Source: Miscanthus floridulus
Taxonomy: Eukaryota > Streptophyta > Magnoliopsida > Poales > Poaceae
Direction of reading: 5' to 3'
DNA length: 64,000 nt
Assembly (NCBI RefSeq): GCF_019320115.1
Contig: NC_089581.1
Location: 68,614,485 to 68,678,484, forward strand
Part shown: positions 53,632-64,000 of the stretch, piece after piece
How positions within the stretch are numbered: the stretch's first letter is position 1
How the letters are laid out: each line of letters starts with the position of its first letter
The notes under the pieces: generated by a model
The model's input: only the letters and a program-made list of their open reading frames with translations
Database searches by the model: none
Told to the model about the DNA's origin: nothing
Made by a program: the position numbers and the translations under genes

Positions 53632-54654
53632 GTAGCCCCCGAGCCTACGGAGGAGTAGGATACTCCTTCTTAGGCTTTTTTAGGTGGAAGGATTCTGAGG
53701 GTCTTGATCTCCCTTTGTGGGCCATGGGATGTCTTGGTAGGGTCATGATTCCTTTTCATCATGTTTGGACTCTTCTGGAGCATGCTGCTATAGGATTCGA
53801 GGGGTCGAAAAAGATCTCTCTTGATTCTGATCCCTCCCTAGGATCTGATCGATCCGCCATTGTCATGCGACCGCGTATTCAGTCTCCTTGTGAGTCTGAC
53901 TTCCCTCGAGCCCATGCACATAGGAAGGATTCGATCAAGGGGCCAGCTCATCTTGTGGTCGTCCTCCCTCAAGCCTTTTTTTGATAAAACAGAGGGGTTG
54001 AGCCGTGCCATGTTTTCCTCGATGGACGAATCATGGTGCTCGGTGAGCAGTTAATGGGATAGTTCGAGTGGGGCCCTGGCTTCCTATTCGCGGGGGTCTG
54101 ACATGGGTCAGTTGGTGACCGACTCTAGATTCTTGGTGGCAAATCCATATAGTTCTTAGGTTCGTTGGACCAGTCCCAAGTGCTCGTTGCCTTTCTTTGG
54201 ATAAAAACCATGGACCATGCTCCGGCCAAGACCTGAACATGGGTTGGGATGCTCATGGCGCTTGTACGCCCAGGTACCAGTCACTAGTAGGCCCATCCCT
54301 TACCACCCCTCACTCTAAAGGTGCCCTAGAGCAGTTGTGAACCCGTTAGTGGGCCAACCTTTGAACTCTTGGGCCTTAATGGGCCATGGGAGCATTTTTA
54401 GCTCCGTATCACTTCTTACCTATGGTGGTTTTTGGTCCATCAAGGGGCAAACAGTTGTTTGGCGCGCCCTTCAAGGAGCGGCTGGGGGTGGTGCGTGCAT
54501 GATTCTTGAAGAGATGATGTGATGAGGTGCGACAGGCACGTCAACCTAGGCATACGATTCACTCCTCGCTCTTGCATCGCTAGCAAAATCCTTGTTCCTC
54601 TGCCCTTGCTCTTCCGCCATCAGCGAAGCTTTTGTTCCTCCGCCCTTGCTTCTC

Positions 54655-57179
54655 ATGGAGTCATGGTATCGCTTTGACGTCACCAACATGCGCATGGAGG
54701 GCCTTGTCAAGCATGACCTCCGTAGGAGGACCGACATGGCGGAGTGGCTCGTGACTGGTTGTGAGGAGTTGTCGGCGTCGCCTGATGGCTATGTCATGTC
54801 CTTCGTGCCATTCCACTAGCACGGACTCATGGTTCCTCCCCACCCATTCTTCTAGGAGCTACTACACCATTACCAGATTGAGTTGCAGCATCTAAATCCC
54901 AATGGGATCTAGCACATCACGACCTTCATCGAGCTATGCGAGGGATATCTAGGGATCGATCCCCACTTTGAGCTATGGAGGTACTTCTTCTCCGTCTCCC
55001 TGCTTAAGAAGAGGGATAGAGCTAGGGACCTGCTAGTGCCGATGGGATATGTGGGCATCCACCTCTGGGGGCAGCAGTCTACCGAGTACATGCCCTGCTA
55101 GCAATCGAGGTCCAACAAGGTGTGACATGCATAGTGGTTCTACATGAAGAATGACACCGCCACCCCCTTGCCAGACTTCACTAGATGCCTCATCGATGAG
55201 GCACCGTAGGTGTGGTCATGGGGACCCCCAAGAAGGAAAAGAAGAGGATATGTGATATCCTTGACACCATCATGTTCCTAAAGAGCCACGGCCTTCGTGG
55301 GGCCAGTGTCATTGGGGCATATCATGCAAGGAGGGTGGCACAGCTCGATAGGATAATGCACGCCTAGGGGCCGCTTCATGATAGCGAGGTCATGTAGCGC
55401 ATCAAGGAGGCAAAGGAGGAACACACCGTGTTCCTAATCCTAGGACATCCCGTGATGGGATCGGATGCAGGCTTCGTCGAGCTACCGAGGGGTTGGGCTT
55501 TTGGGCCTCCGTCACCTGCTACCAGAGCACATAGCCGTGAGGGCAGCAAACTGTGTTGTAGGTGAGAAGAGGAAGAAGGAGAATGATGACAAGAAAGCAA
55601 AGCGATGGGTTAAGGAGTGGGCAAAGCTGAACCAAGGAAGGCAGTGGCAAGGCTCGGAGGAGGAGAAGGAAGAAGATGAAGAAGAAGGAGATGATGGCTT
55701 TGGGTCACATGTCCAATGGGATGAGCTAGGAGGAGGGGACAAGGACCCATCTCTATCGTAGGTGGGGCCTTTCCTATGGCAAGCCCTAGGTAGGAGGGGG
55801 AGGACATGCCTTGGAGCTGGCGGAATCAAGCCAGCCTGCTCTGTCTGGGCCTTCCTCAGAGCCCCCGGAGCTGGTGGGAACTAATCGCTTCGCTCCGTTC
55901 GGGTCTTCCGAGGCGCCCCTAGAGCCAGCGGTATCCGGACGCTCCGCTTTAACAGGACCCTGTGAGTAGAGGGAGGGCTCAAAGTACCAAAGTGCTGATG
56001 AGGTACAGCCAGGGTCAGGTAGACCGACCCCAAAACATCATCGTCCGGTGGCATCGAGGTGAGTTAAGAGTTTTTTCGCCTTTCATTCTAATGAATTTTT
56101 GTCGTAAACTAACTGTCATGTCCTTCGTAGCGTTGGAGGACACAGGACTCTCCAGAGGCTTACACCAAAGAAGACCTCACCCTCCAGCAGATGTGCTAGG
56201 AGCCGGCTGGCATTACACTAGAGGCAAGAGAGAGTGGTGTTGGGGCTAGCCGCACAGCTCACTACCACCCGTTTGGAGGTGGCTGAGCTTGCCCCCGTGG
56301 CCCAGGAGCTGGCTGACCTCCGAGTTAGGGAGAAGGATGCTCACGATGATCCCACAAGGCCAGGGAAAAGCTCATGGCCCTGATTGAGAGGGCACACACA
56401 GACACCATAGAGGCCTAAGCGGCTATGAAGGAGCAAGGACAATTTGCTCCGGGCCATAGAGGGGCTTCGCATGGAGTGTGACTTGGCTCACCAGGAGCGC
56501 GCCAACACCTAGCAGTGGATCAACCTCCTTGAAAGGTGAGCTTGAGGGGGAGAGGGAACTGAAGGTTGTGGCCGAGGGCATGTCTACCATGCTTGCCAAG
56601 AGGTCGGTTAGCGCCATGAAGAGGTCCGGCGCATGGAGGCCAAGGTGACCCGGTAGCTTGGTAAGGTGTGCAAGCTTCAGGCAGGACATTGATGGTAAGC
56701 CTCTGATTTCCCTTGTTGTCTTTCTCCCCTGGAATCCATGGTCGGCCTTTTGACATGTCTGGTATGTGACTTGGATAGGTCTCGATGACAAGCTTGGGGT
56801 GGAGGTGACGAAGAGTCGTGGCCTAGAGAAGAAGCTCAATGAAGTGAAGGCCTCCCTCCTGAAGGAGAGCGATGAGCATGATACCCTGTATGTCGCTGGC
56901 TAGATGGTCTGTGATGATCTCGAGCTAGCCCCGGAGTAGGAGATGAGCTCGCTCATGGTCCGTGCCATCCAAATTACGGATTGGGTGCGCGAGATTGCGA
57001 GGGATGCGCTTCACTTTGGTGTTCATCGGTCATTTGCGAATGCTCGTTCTCACTACGAGAACATCGATCTAACGACGATGAGTCAGGGCTTCGCTCCCAG
57101 TTTCTCTGAGGCCGAGCTAGAGGAGATCGAGGAGTTGGTGGCCCCTAGCGCAGAACCTATCTGTCAAGATCTAGGATGA
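54655..57179 (+). pseudogene. Antisense ORF of element C (Transposase_28-like)
   Basis: Equivalent of 15842-18367 in B. From the ATG at 54655 the frame reads PDGYVMSFVPFH, then a stop near 54,819, with LCEGYLGIDPHFELW following. Introns with canonical borders occur at the same places: 56059-56130 (GTGAGT...TAG) and 56695-56778 (GTAAGC...TAG). The C-terminal part 56943-57179 is open (ARSHYENIDLTTMSQGF) and ends 12 codons later than in B because of an indel. About 30 bp present in B near 16,530 are absent here. Function unknown. Confidence 0.75.
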
Positions 57180-57699
57180 GGTCATCCCCCCAAGGGGTTA
57201 GTTAGTTAGATAGGCCAGGCGACAAACTTGTAATAAGGAGACAAGTTTTTAACTTTTGTTATGGCCAAACAGACTTTTGGTTCTTCATCTCCTTTTTTGT
57301 ATAAAAAGGTTAATGCATTCCGACCCTTTTCATAGTTAAGGCTATAAAGCTCAGGGTGTGGGCAAAAAAACTCTGATCACGCTGGTTAGTAAAAACGTTG
57401 TAGCCGCTGGGGCATAGGTTTCTTGCAGTCTGACCATTTTTCTCAGCGTTCGTTTATGTAGCCCTTGCTTCTAGATCTTAATGTAAGAGAGGATCAAGCA
57501 TAGAGAATGTTTTTGGGTAGATATACTCTTATCGTCCCCTGAGTGAGGCCCTACCCCTTTCCGCTACTATGGTCAGGTGTCACTGAACATCGAGGATACA
57601 AATAGCAAAACCGATAAGAAAAAATGTTTTTGCATTTTCAGAAACATCATTCTTAATTTCCACAAGTATATTCATAGGCTAGGGGTAAAAGCGACATAG

Positions 57700-58680
57700 C
57701 TATTCGATGTTCCAGGCAATGATGAAGACTTTGCCATTTATAGTCTTGAGCTTGTAGGTGCCCGATCGGAGCACCTCTGCAACAACGTACGGTCCCTCCC
57801 ACAGCGGAGAGAGCTTTGTAGCCGTTCTTGTTGCTCTGGATGAGGCGGAGCACCTAGCCCCGATGTTGAAGGCCTGACCCCACACCTAACGGTTGTGGTA
57901 CTAGCACAATGCTTGTTGGTACTTGGATGAGCAGAGGAGGGCAACGTCGCGCATTTCATCGAGCTGATCCATGGCATCCTCAAGGGACACCTCAGCTCCC
58001 AACTCGTCATACACCCTAACCCTTGGCGCTCCATAGTCGAGGTCGGTTAGGAGGACCGCCTCGGAACTATAGATCATGAAGAAAGGTGTGTAGTCAGTTG
58101 CCCGGCTGGGGTCGTCCTCAAGCTCTAGAGTACTGTAGGAAGCTCTGCAACCCATCGTCCGCTGAATTTGTTTAGCTGGTTGAAGATCCTAGGCTTAAGG
58201 CCTTGCAAAACCATGATGTTCGCGCACTCAACCTGCCCATTCATGCGGGGGTGCACCATGATGGCCCAATTGACCAGGATGTGGTAGTCATCATAGAATC
58301 AGAGGAATTTTTCCTAGTGAACTATGTACCATTGTCTATGATGATGGAGTTTGGGACTCCGAAGCGGTGGATGATGTTGAGGAAAAATTGCATGGCTTGC
58401 TTGGGTTTGATCACGGAGATCGGCTGAGCCTCTATCCATTTTGTGAACTTGTCCACTGGCGACAAGGAAGTGTGTGTAGCCCCTAGGCACTCTTTTGAGG
58501 GGTCCGACCAGATCAAGCCCCCAGACCACGAACAACCATGTTATAGGGATCATCTAGAGCGCTTGGGCTGGCAGGTGGGTTTGACGAGCGTAGTAACTAA
58601 CACCCTTCATAGGTGTGCATAATTTGCTAGGCGTTGACCACTTCAGGTTGGCCAGTAGAAGCCCTATCGAAATGCTTTTT
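57700..58680 (-). pseudogene. Integrase of element C
   Basis: The - strand reads VVWGLDLVGPLKRVPRGYTH with the first Asp, FTKWIEAQPISVIKPKQAM and IIIDNGT with the second Asp (58322-58553), then DYTPFFMIYSSEAVLLTDLD in another frame. A single-base insertion at 58,457 relative to B throws the region out of frame between the first and second Asp. Confidence 0.8.
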
Positions 58681-59295
58681 CAATCAAGGTTCTGGGTGTG
58701 GCATGATGTCCATAGACCCCACCATGGATGTCCTTCAATAGTAGCCTCCCTTGTTCGATGGGGATGCAATGTTGTAGGATCTTCATGTGGCTTCACTTGT
58801 AGAGCTCCCCCTCAATAATGACGAAGGACTTGGTAGCGGTGTGCAAGCCATTCGGGCCTCTATTTTGTTCGTTGGAGCACCTCGTGGAGGAGGTAATAGA
58901 GGTAAGGTGTCCTCTAGTCAGCTAGAGGGTCAGGCTCTACCACTAGATCTTTGTCAAGCACCATGACCTCAGGGCCAGAAGGAGCTAACGGTCGATCAGC
59001 CCTAGAGCCTAGGGTAGGCAGCCCATCACTAGTCTGTTCCTGCTCCTCGTAGCGGACCTAGGGCATTGCATTGATCGCTGGTGAAGACGCCCATTGGCAC
59101 TAGCTCTCAGCCGACTGCCATTTTTGCTAGCGTGTCAGCCGCCTCATTGAGCCATCTTAGGATGTGGTTGAGTTCAAGGCCATAGAACTTGTCCTCTAGC
59201 TGGCGGCCTTCTTGGTAGTACGTAGCCATCTTGGTGCTGTGGTAGCTTGACTCTTCATGACTTGATCAATGACTAGCTGTGAGTCACCTCTGACA

Positions 59296-59880
59296 TCAAG
59301 CCAGTCGAATGCCCAACTCAATGGCGACACATAGGCCGTTGATGTGTGCCTCATATTCTGCCACATTGTTGGAGGTGGAGAAGTGGATGTGAACGATGTA
59401 CCTCATGTGCACCCCGAGGGGCAAAACAAAGACCAGTCCCACGCTGGTGCCTTTGTTCATCAGTGATCCATTGAAGTACATTGTCCAGTACTCCTGGTCA
59501 ACGGCTACTGGCAGCATTTGGATCTCGGTCCATTCTGCAACGAAATCGGCTAGCACTTGGGACTTGATGGCTATCTGAGGGGCATACAAAATACCCTGAC
59601 CCATCAGCTCAAGTGCCCACTTCGTGATTCTTCCTGTGGCATCTCGGTTTTGGACAACTTCACCAAGAGGGAGGGATGTCATGACCGTCATCCGGGTGCG
59701 ACTCGAAGTAGTGATGCAACTTCCTCCTAGCGATCAGGACAGGCGTACAAGAGCTTCTGAATTTGGGGATAGCGAGTCTTGGAATAAAAAAAATACTTCA
59801 CTAACGAAGTATAGGATGCTGCACCTTGAGGGCGTGTCCCTCTTCTTCCCGTTCTATCACCAGGGCGTTGCTAACCACTT
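59296..59880 (-). pseudogene. RNase H and second RNase H of element C
   Basis: The 131-codon frame 59296-59691 corresponds to the C-terminal two thirds of the B frame. It is cut upstream by insertions at about 59,690 and 59,743. The second RNase H has F-N-G-S in place of F-D-G-S (codon at 59470-59472), the same Asp-to-Asn change as B but with a different Asn codon. Confidence 0.8.
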
Positions 59881-60860
59881 GTGTGGTGGTCGCAATGTAA
59901 AGCAGGAGTGGTTCCCCATCAGTCGACGGGACCAAAATTGGGGCTTTCATTAGGATTTCTTGACCTTGTCAAGTGCCTCTTGAGTCTCAGGCATCCATGC
60001 AAATCTATTGGTTTTCTTCAGAAGCCGATATAGGGGGAGGCCTTGTTCGCCGAGGTGCGAGATAAAATGGCTAAGCACGGCGAGGCACCCCATAACTTGC
60101 TGTACTCCCTTTAGATTCTAAATCGGGCCCATCCTCGTGATGGCGAGATCTTCTCTGGGTTGGCTTTGATGCCGCACTCGGAGATGATGAACCCAAGCAG
60201 CATACCCCTCGGGACTCTGAAAATGCATTTCTCAGGTCGAGTTTGATGCCATTTCCTAGAGTTTCACGAAGGTTTGCTCTAGGTCTGCTATGAGCTGGTC
60301 AACCTATTTAGACTTGACCACGATGTCATCTATGTAAGACTCAATGGTTCGCCCGATGAGGTCCCCAAAACACTTGAGCATACAACTTGGTATGTAGCCC
60401 CTATGTTTTTTAGACCAAACAACATCATGACATAGCAGAACGATTCGAATGGGGTGATGAAAGAAGTCACAAGCTAGTCAGATTCTTTCATCATGATCTG
60501 ATGGTACCCGGAGTACGCATCAAGGAAGTTGAGAGGTTTCGCACCCCAAGGTCGAGTCGACTACTTGATCTATACGTGGCAAAGGAAATGGATCCTTTGG
60601 GCATGCCTTGTTGAGATTCATGTAGTCAACACACATTCTCCATTTCCCATTCTTTTTTCATACAAGGATGGGATTGGCTAACCACTCAGATGATACACTT
60701 CCTTGATGAAACCAGCCACCAAAAGCTTCGCAATCTCCTCGCTAGTGGCCCTATGCTTCTCCTCATCGAAGCGACACAGGCACAACTTTACCGTCTTGGA
60801 GCCTAGCCTGATCTTCAAGGCATGCTTAGTGACTTCCCTCGTAATGGCTAGCATGTTTGA
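59881..60860 (-). pseudogene. Reverse transcriptase of element C, fragmented
   Basis: Same motif series as in B. The catalytic box Y-I-D-D followed by IVVKS lies at 60325-60336. Frames are broken throughout. Confidence 0.75.
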
Positions 60861-60917
60861 GGGTTTCTATGCAAAGATATCTCTATTGGCGTAGAGGAAG
60901 TCGATGAGCATGCTTTC

Positions 60918-61560
60918 CTATTTGGAGGAAAGCATGGTGCCGATGCACACCACTTTATCCTCGGAGCTATTAGGGTCTATGAGGACCTCCTTGATGCCCT
61001 CCATGGGCTCAAAAGACCTAGCCGACCACTTGAAGTTGGGTGCTTCCTTAGCGGTCCCCTCCTTGATGACCGTGAGCTCCTCGGAGTTGATAATCACCGA
61101 GGCGTGCTCACAGCACTCAACTTCACACTCGTAAGCACGCTGGAAGGAGGTACCGACGGTGATGACCCCACGCGGGCCTAGCATCTTGAGCTTCAGGTAA
61201 GTGTAGTTGGGGATGACCATGAACTTCATGTAGCACGGTCATCCCAGGATGGCGTGGTAGGTTTCAGTGGAACCCGACCACCTCGAAGGTGAGGGTCTCC
61301 ATCCTATAGTTGGCCGGATCCCCAAAGGTGATGGGCAGGTTGATGTACCCAAGCAGTACGGCTTGTTTCCTCAGCATGATGCTGTGGAAAGGCTGCCCTG
61401 GTCGATCGGACTGCGTGACCGGTCGATGCCCATGGCATTAAGCATCTTGGCGTACATGATGTTGAGGCCGCTACGTCCATCCATCATCCCTTTGGTGAGC
61501 CGCTTCGTGCCGATGATCGGGTTGACCACGAGTGGGTACCTTCCCGGCTATGGGATGCTC
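60918..61560 (-). pseudogene. Protease region of element C
   Basis: 60918-61229 is open and nearly identical to 22048-22359. The upstream part with the D-G-x-S signature is present at about 61,480-61,500, but insertions at 61,267, 61,394 and 61,411 put it out of frame with the rest. Confidence 0.7.
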
Positions 61561-61772
61561 TCTGGGTGGTTAGATCGGTCAAAGGTGATGGCAGGACTCT
61601 GATCACCCAAGGAAAGATGGCGTGGCTGGATCAGCCATGTAGACCTTGCGATGCACGAGCTTTTGACAGGCGCCTGGAGTCATAAGCCACCATCCTTCCC
61701 CTTGGCCCCATCGAAGATCATGAGGCAACCATCTAGCGTCAGAAAGCCACCATCCTTCCCCTTGGGCGTCGT

Positions 61773-63347
61773 CTACCGTTGGCTCAGGCTTCTTCCTCTG
61801 GTCCCCTTTTTAGAGCCGCTAGACAAGAAACACTTCATGAGGGCGCAGTCCTTGTATAGGTTCTTGATGAGGAAGACGTGGTTTGGGCACGGCCCCTCGA
61901 GTAGCTTCTCAAAGTGGTCGAGAGCACCCTCGGCGGGCGCTCGGCCACCTTTCCACTCGGTAGCGGCCATGGGTGAGCCCCCATGTCACTACTTGTTCTT
62001 CTTCTTGTTTAGATAGTTGGAGGTGCCCTCACCAGTGTCCTCATCCCTGCTTCACTTTGCCCTTGGGGCGGTTAAAAAATCGCTCTGATCTGCCTCCTCG
62101 CCCGAGGCATGGCTGGTCGCGATGTCGAGGAGCTCCTTGGTGGTTCAAGGGCCCTTGCATCCTAGCTTGTGGACCAGGGACTCACAGGTCATCCTAGATA
62201 GGAAGGCTTCGATGACGTCGGCATCTGGCGATGTCGGGCAACTCGTTGCATTGCCTAGAAAAGCATCGAATGTACCCCCAGAGAGTTTCCCCAGACTTCT
62301 GTTGGCAATTCTTCAGATCCTAGGGATTCTCAGGGCGCATGTAGCTGCCCAAGAAATTTTCCACAAAGATCTCATTTAGGCCCACCTAGCTTTGAATCTA
62401 GTTGGGCAGAAGGTCTCCAGCCATATTCGTGCCAAATCGGCCAGGAACAAGGGGAGGTTGCGGAATAATGAAGTAATCACTATTCGCACCATCGGCTTGA
62501 CAAGCAAGCCGGTAATCCTTGAGCCATAGGCCAGGGGTTCATTTCCCCGGAGTATTTCAGGGATGTTGGTCGATGGTCGATACCACGGTGGGAAAGCCAC
62601 ATTGAGGATGTGCCGGCCTAAAAGCCTAGGGCCCTAGCAGATCGAGGATCGGGCTCTGGCATTCGCCGCTGTCGTAGCGTTCGCTGCAACTGAGGGTGGT
62701 AGCCATGGCCGGCCTCCACTCTCTTGCCACCCATCCATGCCTATAGGCATCCAAGGTGTTACTGTGCATCACTGTTCGGGCAGAGATGCTCATGCACTGG
62801 GACCATGGCCAGCCCTCCTGCCATCGCACGATGCTTGGTGGACGGATATGTCCTGGCCATGTCATCCCAAAGACACGCGCTGACTAGCATCGAGCTCGCA
62901 TCGTCGAGACAACGAGCTTTCCTGCCTACTGCACCGCTGCATGCTCGAGCAGTGTGCGGATCTCACGATGGGCCCGATAGTCTTCGGGTGTCATGGGCTC
63001 TAGGAGCCCTCAAAGCAAGGCCACCATGGCAGCTATGTTCAGGCTTGCCCTGGGTGAAATGCAGGGAGGCCTCTGCCATCCTCGATGATCCTCTGGTTTA
63101 CATCACGGACGATGGTGTGTGCACACCCACTGTCTCCATGGTGTTCAATCTCATGCTCAAGCTCCACACGCTCATGCTCTAGCTGGAGTCGAGCATCCTC
63201 GACCTCCTTATGCCATTCCCTCAGCTGCACCACCCATACGCGAGGCGAGGCCCCTGCATCTCCCTCGACCTCGTCGTCGGGGTCAACCGTAGGAGTAGCC
63301 CATTCCTCGTGGATGTTTTTGACATGTCCCTTAGGGGTGCCTGCCAT
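61773..63347 (-). pseudogene. gag of element C
   Basis: Nearly identical in sequence to 22898-24459. The central gag frame (62376-62600) is thrown out of frame three times by single-base insertions (about 62,464, 62,537 and 62,561), so YSGEMNPGLW-type sequence is no longer readable in one frame. The N-terminal coiled-coil-like piece (63039-63347) is open. Confidence 0.75.
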
Positions 63348-63982
63348 GAAACACTCTCACGAGGGGTGATGGCTTCCTCTGCTGGAGTCAAAGTCAAAGA
63401 TCGTCTCTAAATCTCCCGCGAGAAGGTCATGGAAGGATTCTATGACATAGTCCATCATACCCACGAATTCGTCATCCGTGGGAGATTGGTGCATGTGCTG
63501 TGCCGTGAGGTGACCAATGGTCCTTGCGGCGTTGCGCAGATCAATCGAGAATGCTGTCGGGGCGCTCTGGGTGAGGTATTTCAGGGAGGGTGGTTCCCCT
63601 CCAGCAAGCTATGTCATGATGTTTGCGAACAAGAAGGTGAGGTAGTGCAGGTCCTTCCGGGACGGTCAAAATCCTAGAAAGGCATCGAGCTGGCGCTCTA
63701 GCCTCCCATAATCAAAGCCGAGGAGCTGGTCACTCCCGGGGTATGGGCCTCCATGGTGTGCAGATGCAGCTCTTTGAGGGCCTCGACGGTGCGTCGAGGC
63801 CGGTGGAGCAAAGAAGTTGGACAGGGGTAGAAGCTTGCGCCAGCTCTCCCCCACGGTGACGAAGAAATCCAGGGTCCCAAAGCACACATGCGCACCTAGG
63901 ACCTAGCTGACGCTGTGGCTAGGCATCCATGGCCTGTTGTGGACGACGAGACACGCAAAAGGCCCCAACCTGGCACGCCAAC

Positions 63983-64000
63983 TATCGGTGTTTCGAATCA
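63983..64000 (-). repeat. Start of the 5' LTR of element C (window edge)
   Basis: tatcggtgtttcgaatca aligns with the LTR start TGTTGGTGTTTCGAAT at 25,096; the terminal TG is TA here. The rest is outside the window. Confidence 0.8.

Larger units (their letters stand above)
52557..64000 (-). mobile_element. Tat/Grande-like Ty3-gypsy element C, second copy, cut by window end
   Basis: It begins TGTCGGTGTT, like element B, preceded by GCAGG as the presumed left target duplication. LTR, antisense ORF, integrase, RNase H, RT, protease and gag follow in B's order and orientation. The right LTR begins at about 63,983 with TA in place of TG and only 18 bp are in the window. Compared with B, C has many single-base insertions that break its frames, and about 90 bp near 57,400 that B lacks. 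Confidence 0.92.

Noticed and set aside
52557..64000. C as a false duplicate of B created by assembly
   Set aside because: The left flanks differ, the LTR and antisense ORF differ by many substitutions, and each copy has indels the other lacks; only the near-identical internal patch remains open to that doubt.

Overview
The window is plant nuclear DNA, almost certainly from a grass. The grounds are the repeat families: Tourist and Stowaway MITEs, Tat/Grande-like Ty3-gypsy elements carrying an antisense 'putative gypsy type transposon' ORF, a Sirevirus-type copia, a grass CACTA element with an Ulp1-like protease gene, and a MITE type I associate with Andropogoneae (sorghum/sugarcane group). 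Nothing prokaryotic is present: no operons, no CRISPR array, and no tRNA or rRNA gene that I can recognise. About 80 percent of the bases belong to nested transposable elements. Layout. 1-5.77 kb: AT-rich intergenic DNA with five MITEs, a GC-rich island (510-840) and one weak coding remnant. 5,772-26,746: a decayed copia element (A, + strand, 272-bp LTRs, PBS and PPT visible) that was invaded twice: by a 3.59-kb solo LTR (7,955-11,542, exact 5-bp target duplication) inside its integrase, and by a 12.2-kb Tat/Grande-like Ty3-gypsy element (B, 13,740-25,919, pol on the - strand) inside its RT/RNase H. 26.7-28.6 kb: intergenic DNA with a small copia relic. 28,652-29,929: the one convincing intact host gene, an intronless TBL/PC-esterase family (cell-wall polysaccharide O-acetyltransferase type) gene on the - strand, with a roughly 650-bp foldback MITE starting about 60 bp upstream of its ATG. 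31,235 to about 48.9 kb: a CACTA element inserted into a Stowaway MITE and itself split by a 13.1-kb Sirevirus-type copia (D, 33,691-46,766, - strand). 49-52.5 kb: low-copy DNA with simple repeats, an inverted-repeat element, a hAT-like MITE and the last exon of an F-box/FBD-like gene. 52,557 to the window end: a second copy (C) of the same Tat/Grande-like element as B, in the same orientation, with only the first 18 bp of its right LTR inside the window. How the parts relate. Insertion order follows from target-site duplications and from where coding frames are broken: copia A came before the solo LTR and B; the Stowaway came before the CACTA, which came before Sirevirus D. B and C share gene order on the - strand (5' LTR, gag, protease, RT, RNase H with a second RNase H, integrase). 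Between integrase and the 3' LTR each carries a convergent + strand ORF whose two introns keep recognisable splice sites in both copies. None of the LTR elements looks fully intact: A is riddled with stops, B's 5' LTR has lost its TATA segment, C carries many frame-breaking single-base insertions, and D has two frameshifts and a few in-frame stops. The points most worth a second look are the non-random single-base insertions in copy C (nearly all create or extend CTG/CAG), the intron-containing antisense ORF, the CACTA Ulp1-like gene with an apparently preserved catalytic triad, and the foldback MITE against the TBL promoter.
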